A stretch of 9,721 nucleotides of DNA from an uncultured Clostridia bacterium (GTDB lineage Bacteria > Bacillota > Clostridia > TANB77 > CAG-508): positions 1 to 9,721 of the forward strand of contig CAKPAB010000043.1 in NCBI GenBank assembly GCA_934132805.1, given 5' to 3'. Under the pieces are notes generated by a model that made no database searches, was not told where the DNA came from, and saw only the letters and a program-made list of their open reading frames with translations. This document shows positions 7,233-9,721 of this stretch, piece after piece. The position numbers and the translations under genes were made by a program. Within the stretch, counting starts at the first letter, position 1, and every line of letters begins with the position of its first letter.

Positions 7233-7272
7233 ATTTCATTCTTAATGTAAGTTGACACAGTCAAAATTTTAA

Positions 7273-8532
7273 TTATTTTTCAATCCCCATTTTTTGAATT
7301 GCTTTTAATATTCCAAACTTTCCATACTCATATGTAAGTCCACCTTGCATATATGCAATAAATGGCTCACGTATTGGACCGTCACAACTTAATTCAATTG
7401 TTGACCCTTCTGTAAATGTTCCTGCTGCCATTATAACTTTATCTTCATATCCTCCCATATCACTAGGAAATGGAATTACATTTGAATCTATTGGTGAGCC
7501 CATTTGAATTCCTTGACAGAATTTCACTAAGTTTTCTTCACTACCAAGTTTTATTGTTTGAACAATATCTGCTCTTACTTCATCATATTTTGGCTCAACA
7601 TCATATCCTAATTCTTCTAATATCCTACTTGCAAATATTGCTGTTTTTACACTTGAAGATACAACTTGTGGCGCAAAAAATAGTCCTTTTAGTAATTGTG
7701 TATTTTGTCCTAATGATGGCCCTATTTCCTTTCCAATCCCTGGTGCTGTAAGCCTTTCTGCACATAATTCTATTAAATTTCTTTTACCTACTATATATGC
7801 TCCAGATGTTGCAATTCCTGCACCTAAATTTTTCATTAATGACCCTACTGCTATATCTGCTCCTATTTCTATTGGCTCTTTGTCTTGAACAAATTCACCA
7901 TAACAATTGTCAACCATAATTATTACATCTTTATTAACTTCTCTAATTGCTTTTATTACTTTTTCGATTTTCTCTATAGTTAAACTCTTTCTTGTCGAAT
8001 ATCCTCTTGACCTTTGGATTTCAACTAATTTTACATCTTGTTGCTCTAATCTTTTTTGAATTGTTTTTATATCAAAGTCATTTTCTATAAGCTCTATTTG
8101 CTCATATTTTATTTCAAATGCTTTTAATGAACTTTTGCTTTCTGTTTCATTGCATCCTATAACAGTTTGTAGAGTGTCATATGGCTCTCCTGTTATACTT
8201 ATCATTGTGTCATTAGGACGTAGTAATGCTGACAATGTTATTGCTAAAGCATGTGTTCCTGATATAAATTGGGCACGTACTAAAGAATCTTCTGCTTTAA
8301 ATATTTTTGCATAAATTTCTTCTATTTTATTTCTTCCTGCCTCGTCAATTCCATATCCTGTTGATGAATTTAAGTGCATTTCTTGTAAATTACATTCTTG
8401 AAATGCTGATAACACTTTTAGACTATTCTTTTCACATATTTCATCCATCTTTCTAAATTGCTCTTTTATTTCTGCTTCTACTTTATTTGATAGCTTTTCT
8501 AGCTCTGTATCAATTCCTAATCTTTCTAACAT
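7273..8532 (-). CDS. Methionine gamma-lyase family PLP enzyme (YnbB / aluminium resistance type)
   Basis: This is a fold-type I PLP enzyme of the Met_gamma_lyase family (YnbB in Bacillus, often called aluminium resistance protein). Activity on sulfur amino acids is assumed from family relations; the true substrate is not known. The 419 residues contain SSTGYGIDEAGR (56-67), the phosphate-binding region FISGTHALA (89-97), VDNCYGEFV with D208 that pairs with the PLP ring nitrogen, GSLMKNLGAGI with the probable Schiff-base K234, and SCDGPIREP near the C terminus. Length is normal and no motif is lost. The start has AGAAGG (8540-8545) 7 bases upstream. It is the first gene of the group with the flavoprotein and yigZ, and diverges from the unknown gene at 8671. 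A TATAAT at 8561-8566 may be its -10, but I found no matching -35. Confidence 0.95.
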   Translation of the reverse strand: MLERLGIDTELEKLSNKVEAEIKEQFRKMDEICEKNSLKVLSAFQECNLQEMHLNSSTGYGIDEAGRNKIEEIYAKIFKAEDSLVRAQFISGTHALAITLSALLRPNDTMISITGEPYDTLQTVIGCNETESKSSLKAFEIKYEQIELIENDFDIKTIQKRLEQQDVKLVEIQRSRGYSTRKSLTIEKIEKVIKAIREVNKDVIIMVDNCYGEFVQDKEPIEIGADIAVGSLMKNLGAGIATSGAYIVGKRNLIELCAERLTAPGIGKEIGPSLGQNTQLLKGLFFAPQVVSSSVKTAIFASRILEELGYDVEPKYDEVRADIVQTIKLGSEENLVKFCQGIQMGSPIDSNVIPFPSDMGGYEDKVIMAAGTFTEGSTIELSCDGPIREPFIAYMQGGLTYEYGKFGILKAIQKMGIEK

Positions 8533-8603
8533 TTTATTACCTTCTTTTCTTTTTTAATCTATTATATTTTACTATAGATTGCACATTTTTACAATAGTAG
8601 AAG

Positions 8604-8632
8604 TTGATTTTTTATGTAAATTGTGTTATGAT
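8604..8632 (+). promoter_or_regulatory. Sigma-A type promoter of the unknown plus-strand gene
   Basis: TTGATT (8604-8609), a 17-base spacer and TATGAT (8627-8632) place the start near base 8639. The gene's ATG at 8671 then has a short leader with a strong AGGAGG site at 8657-8662. Confidence 0.65.
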
Positions 8633-8653
8633 TTAATCATTAAAAAAACACAA
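8621..8653. promoter_or_regulatory. Nested dyad overlapping the -10 and start point
   Basis: ATGATT-T-AATCAT (8628-8640) is a perfect 6-bp dyad covering the -10 and the expected +1. It is flanked by TTGTGTT (8621-8627) and AACACAA (8647-8653), exact complements of each other set asymmetrically around the inner dyad. The placement fits an operator; the bound factor is unknown. Confidence 0.5.
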
Positions 8654-8670
8654 TATAGGAGGAAAACATC

Positions 8671-9507
8671 ATGGAACTTTTTAAATTTGAATTTATTCTT
8701 CGGAATGAATTTGTTGAATTAAAAGATTTATTTTTAATCTTCAACAACATGGTGTTAACTAATAAAATTAGTAACACTGATATTGAAGTAAGAAACTATG
8801 TGGAAAAAGGACAAATTTATTATTATTTATATGTTGGTCTGCATCGATGTAAAACATCTTTCGCTTCTATCAGAATTAATAGAAACATAGAAACTATCTC
8901 AGAAAAAACAAATATTGATTTAATAAAGTTTTCTAATTTTAAAAAATCTAACAAAAATTATTTTACTGTTTTTTCTGTAGCAGAAGACAACAAAACTGTA
9001 ACAATTACAATCTTTGATATATATGTACCTAAAAAAATAGAAACATATACAAATGATAATATTTTTGACATTCATACAGATTGTTTGTTATCACTAGAAT
9101 TTTACTTGCGGAAACCATTTAAGGAACTAACATCGTTAATTTCTATTGCAAACAGAATGTTTGCTAAAAAAGCAAGCAGTTTTATTACACTACGGCCTAC
9201 ATCGGATAACAAAAAAACATATCTTAATATAAATATATTATATGAAGATATTAAAAGTCCTTCATTATCTATTACTGTTGGACTTATCCGAAATTCAGTA
9301 CCTGCTGAATATCAATTTGAACTAGCAAAATTTAATTTTGCATGTTCTAAAATTCCAAATACATCGCCGGTTTTTATCAGTTGTAATAATGTCGATTCCA
9401 AACATGGACCTATGGTCAACATTGACATTTTTGCTTCAACAAATTCAGACATGACAAAAGAAATAGAAAAACAATTTAAATTACTTGATTCTATTTCTCC
9501 TATCTAA
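8671..9507 (+). CDS. Unknown protein with two tandem copies of one domain
   Basis: I do not recognise this 278-residue protein. It has no signal peptide, membrane helix, coiled coil or metal-binding cluster, is lysine/asparagine-rich, and is predicted cytoplasmic. The two halves look like diverged duplicates about 136 residues apart. FEFILRNEFVELKDLFLIFN (6-25) lines up without gaps with LEFYLRKPFKELTSLISIAN (142-161), keeping E-F, L-R, F, E-L, L, I and N. Later segments also correspond, such as IDLIKFSNF with FELAKFNFA and VTITIFDIY with MVNIDIFAS. Each half seems to be a helix followed by beta strands. It is the only intact protein gene on the plus strand, with its own good promoter, AGGAGG site (spacer 8) and terminator, so it is a self-contained unit. 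Base composition does not stand out. Function cannot be stated. Confidence 0.85.
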   Translation: MELFKFEFILRNEFVELKDLFLIFNNMVLTNKISNTDIEVRNYVEKGQIYYYLYVGLHRCKTSFASIRINRNIETISEKTNIDLIKFSNFKKSNKNYFTVFSVAEDNKTVTITIFDIYVPKKIETYTNDNIFDIHTDCLLSLEFYLRKPFKELTSLISIANRMFAKKASSFITLRPTSDNKKTYLNINILYEDIKSPSLSITVGLIRNSVPAEYQFELAKFNFACSKIPNTSPVFISCNNVDSKHGPMVNIDIFASTNSDMTKEIEKQFKLLDSISPI

Positions 9508-9563
9508 GGACACAAATATGTCTTAGAATTAAAAAGATATTATTAATTTTTTTAAAATCATGC

Positions 9564-9604
9564 AAAAAGACTGAAACTTTGTAATTTCAAGTTCCAGTCT
9601 TTTT
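9564..9604. terminator. Bidirectional terminator between the unknown gene and rpsR
   Basis: AAAAAGACTG-A-AACTT pairs with AAGTT-C-CAGTCTTTTT around a 9-base loop, with one A-C mismatch in a 15-bp stem. T-runs on both strands (9600-9604 on plus; the complement of 9564-9568 on minus) allow it to end both convergent transcripts. It lies 56 bases past the stop of the unknown gene and 6 bases past that of rpsR. Confidence 0.85.
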
Positions 9605-9610
9605 GTATTA

Positions 9611-9721
9611 TTATTGTTGAGCATATGGTAATACAGCAATATGTCTAGCTCTTTTAACTGCTGTAGTAATATCTCTTTGATGTTTTGCACAACATCCTGT
9701 TGTTCTTCTTGGTAAGATTTT
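9611..9721 (-). CDS. rpsR: 30S ribosomal protein S18, C-terminal part
   Basis: The last 36 codons of S18 run from the window edge to a TAA at 9611-9613. The translation begins KILPRRTTGCCAKHQRDI and ends ARHIAVLPYAQQ, matching the highly conserved C-terminal helical region that binds 16S rRNA and S6 in the small subunit platform. The 5' part lies outside the window. A cysteine before AKHQR is common in the zinc-binding form of S18; here there are two in a row (GCCAKHQR). In most Firmicutes rpsR is last in an rpsF-ssb-rpsR operon, and the terminator 6 bases downstream fits that. Confidence 0.97.
   Translation of the reverse strand, partial: KILPRRTTGCCAKHQRDITTAVKRARHIAVLPYAQQ

Noticed and set aside
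7249..7265. Small TTGAC/GTCAA inverted repeat between the PLP-enzyme and flavoprotein genes as a terminator
   Set aside because: The stem is only about 5 bp with no T-run after it, so the two genes are more likely co-transcribed.

Overview
The window is very AT-rich and has the gene content of a spore-forming member of the Clostridia. It carries the sporulation master regulator Spo0A, a SipL-like spore-coat morphogenesis protein (SPOCS domains plus LysM) and the sporulation protein YunB, alongside conserved housekeeping genes. SipL is typical of Clostridia rather than Bacillus. I cannot name the species.

Layout, left to right. Bases 1-224 hold no convincing protein gene, but a near-consensus plus-strand promoter feeds a two-hairpin transcript of about 90 nt that ends in an intrinsic terminator: a candidate small RNA. 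It converges on the 3' end of an XRE-family regulator whose N-terminal half-HTH is lost (225-521, minus). A doubtful 55-codon ORF follows, then dtd (750-1187, minus) with its own promoter and two copies of a 17-bp direct repeat upstream. Next, reading leftward on the minus strand, come spo0A (4217-5035), a 79-residue protein resembling V-type ATPase subunit F, the sipL-like gene and yunB. A minus-strand three-gene group follows at 5250-8532 (transcribed methionine gamma-lyase family protein, then HI0933-type flavoprotein, then YigZ). The right end has one divergent plus-strand gene of unknown function (8671-9507) and the end of rpsR (minus).

How the parts fit. Spo0A commits the cell to sporulation; the SipL-like protein and YunB act later, in the mother cell, during coat assembly and spore maturation. 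Spo0A and the sipL group are separated by a long imperfect hairpin followed by a T-run. A related sequence follows yunB, so the same REP-like family appears to serve as terminator at both places. The flavoprotein/YigZ/PLP-enzyme group has no obvious shared pathway and looks like ordinary housekeeping.

The most unusual items are the unrecognised plus-strand protein, which seems to consist of two diverged tandem copies of one domain and has a nested dyad over its promoter; the candidate small RNA at 136-228; the REP-like terminators; and a perfect 11-bp dyad over the predicted start point of spo0A transcription. I saw no CRISPR array, transposase, prophage, tRNA or rRNA gene.
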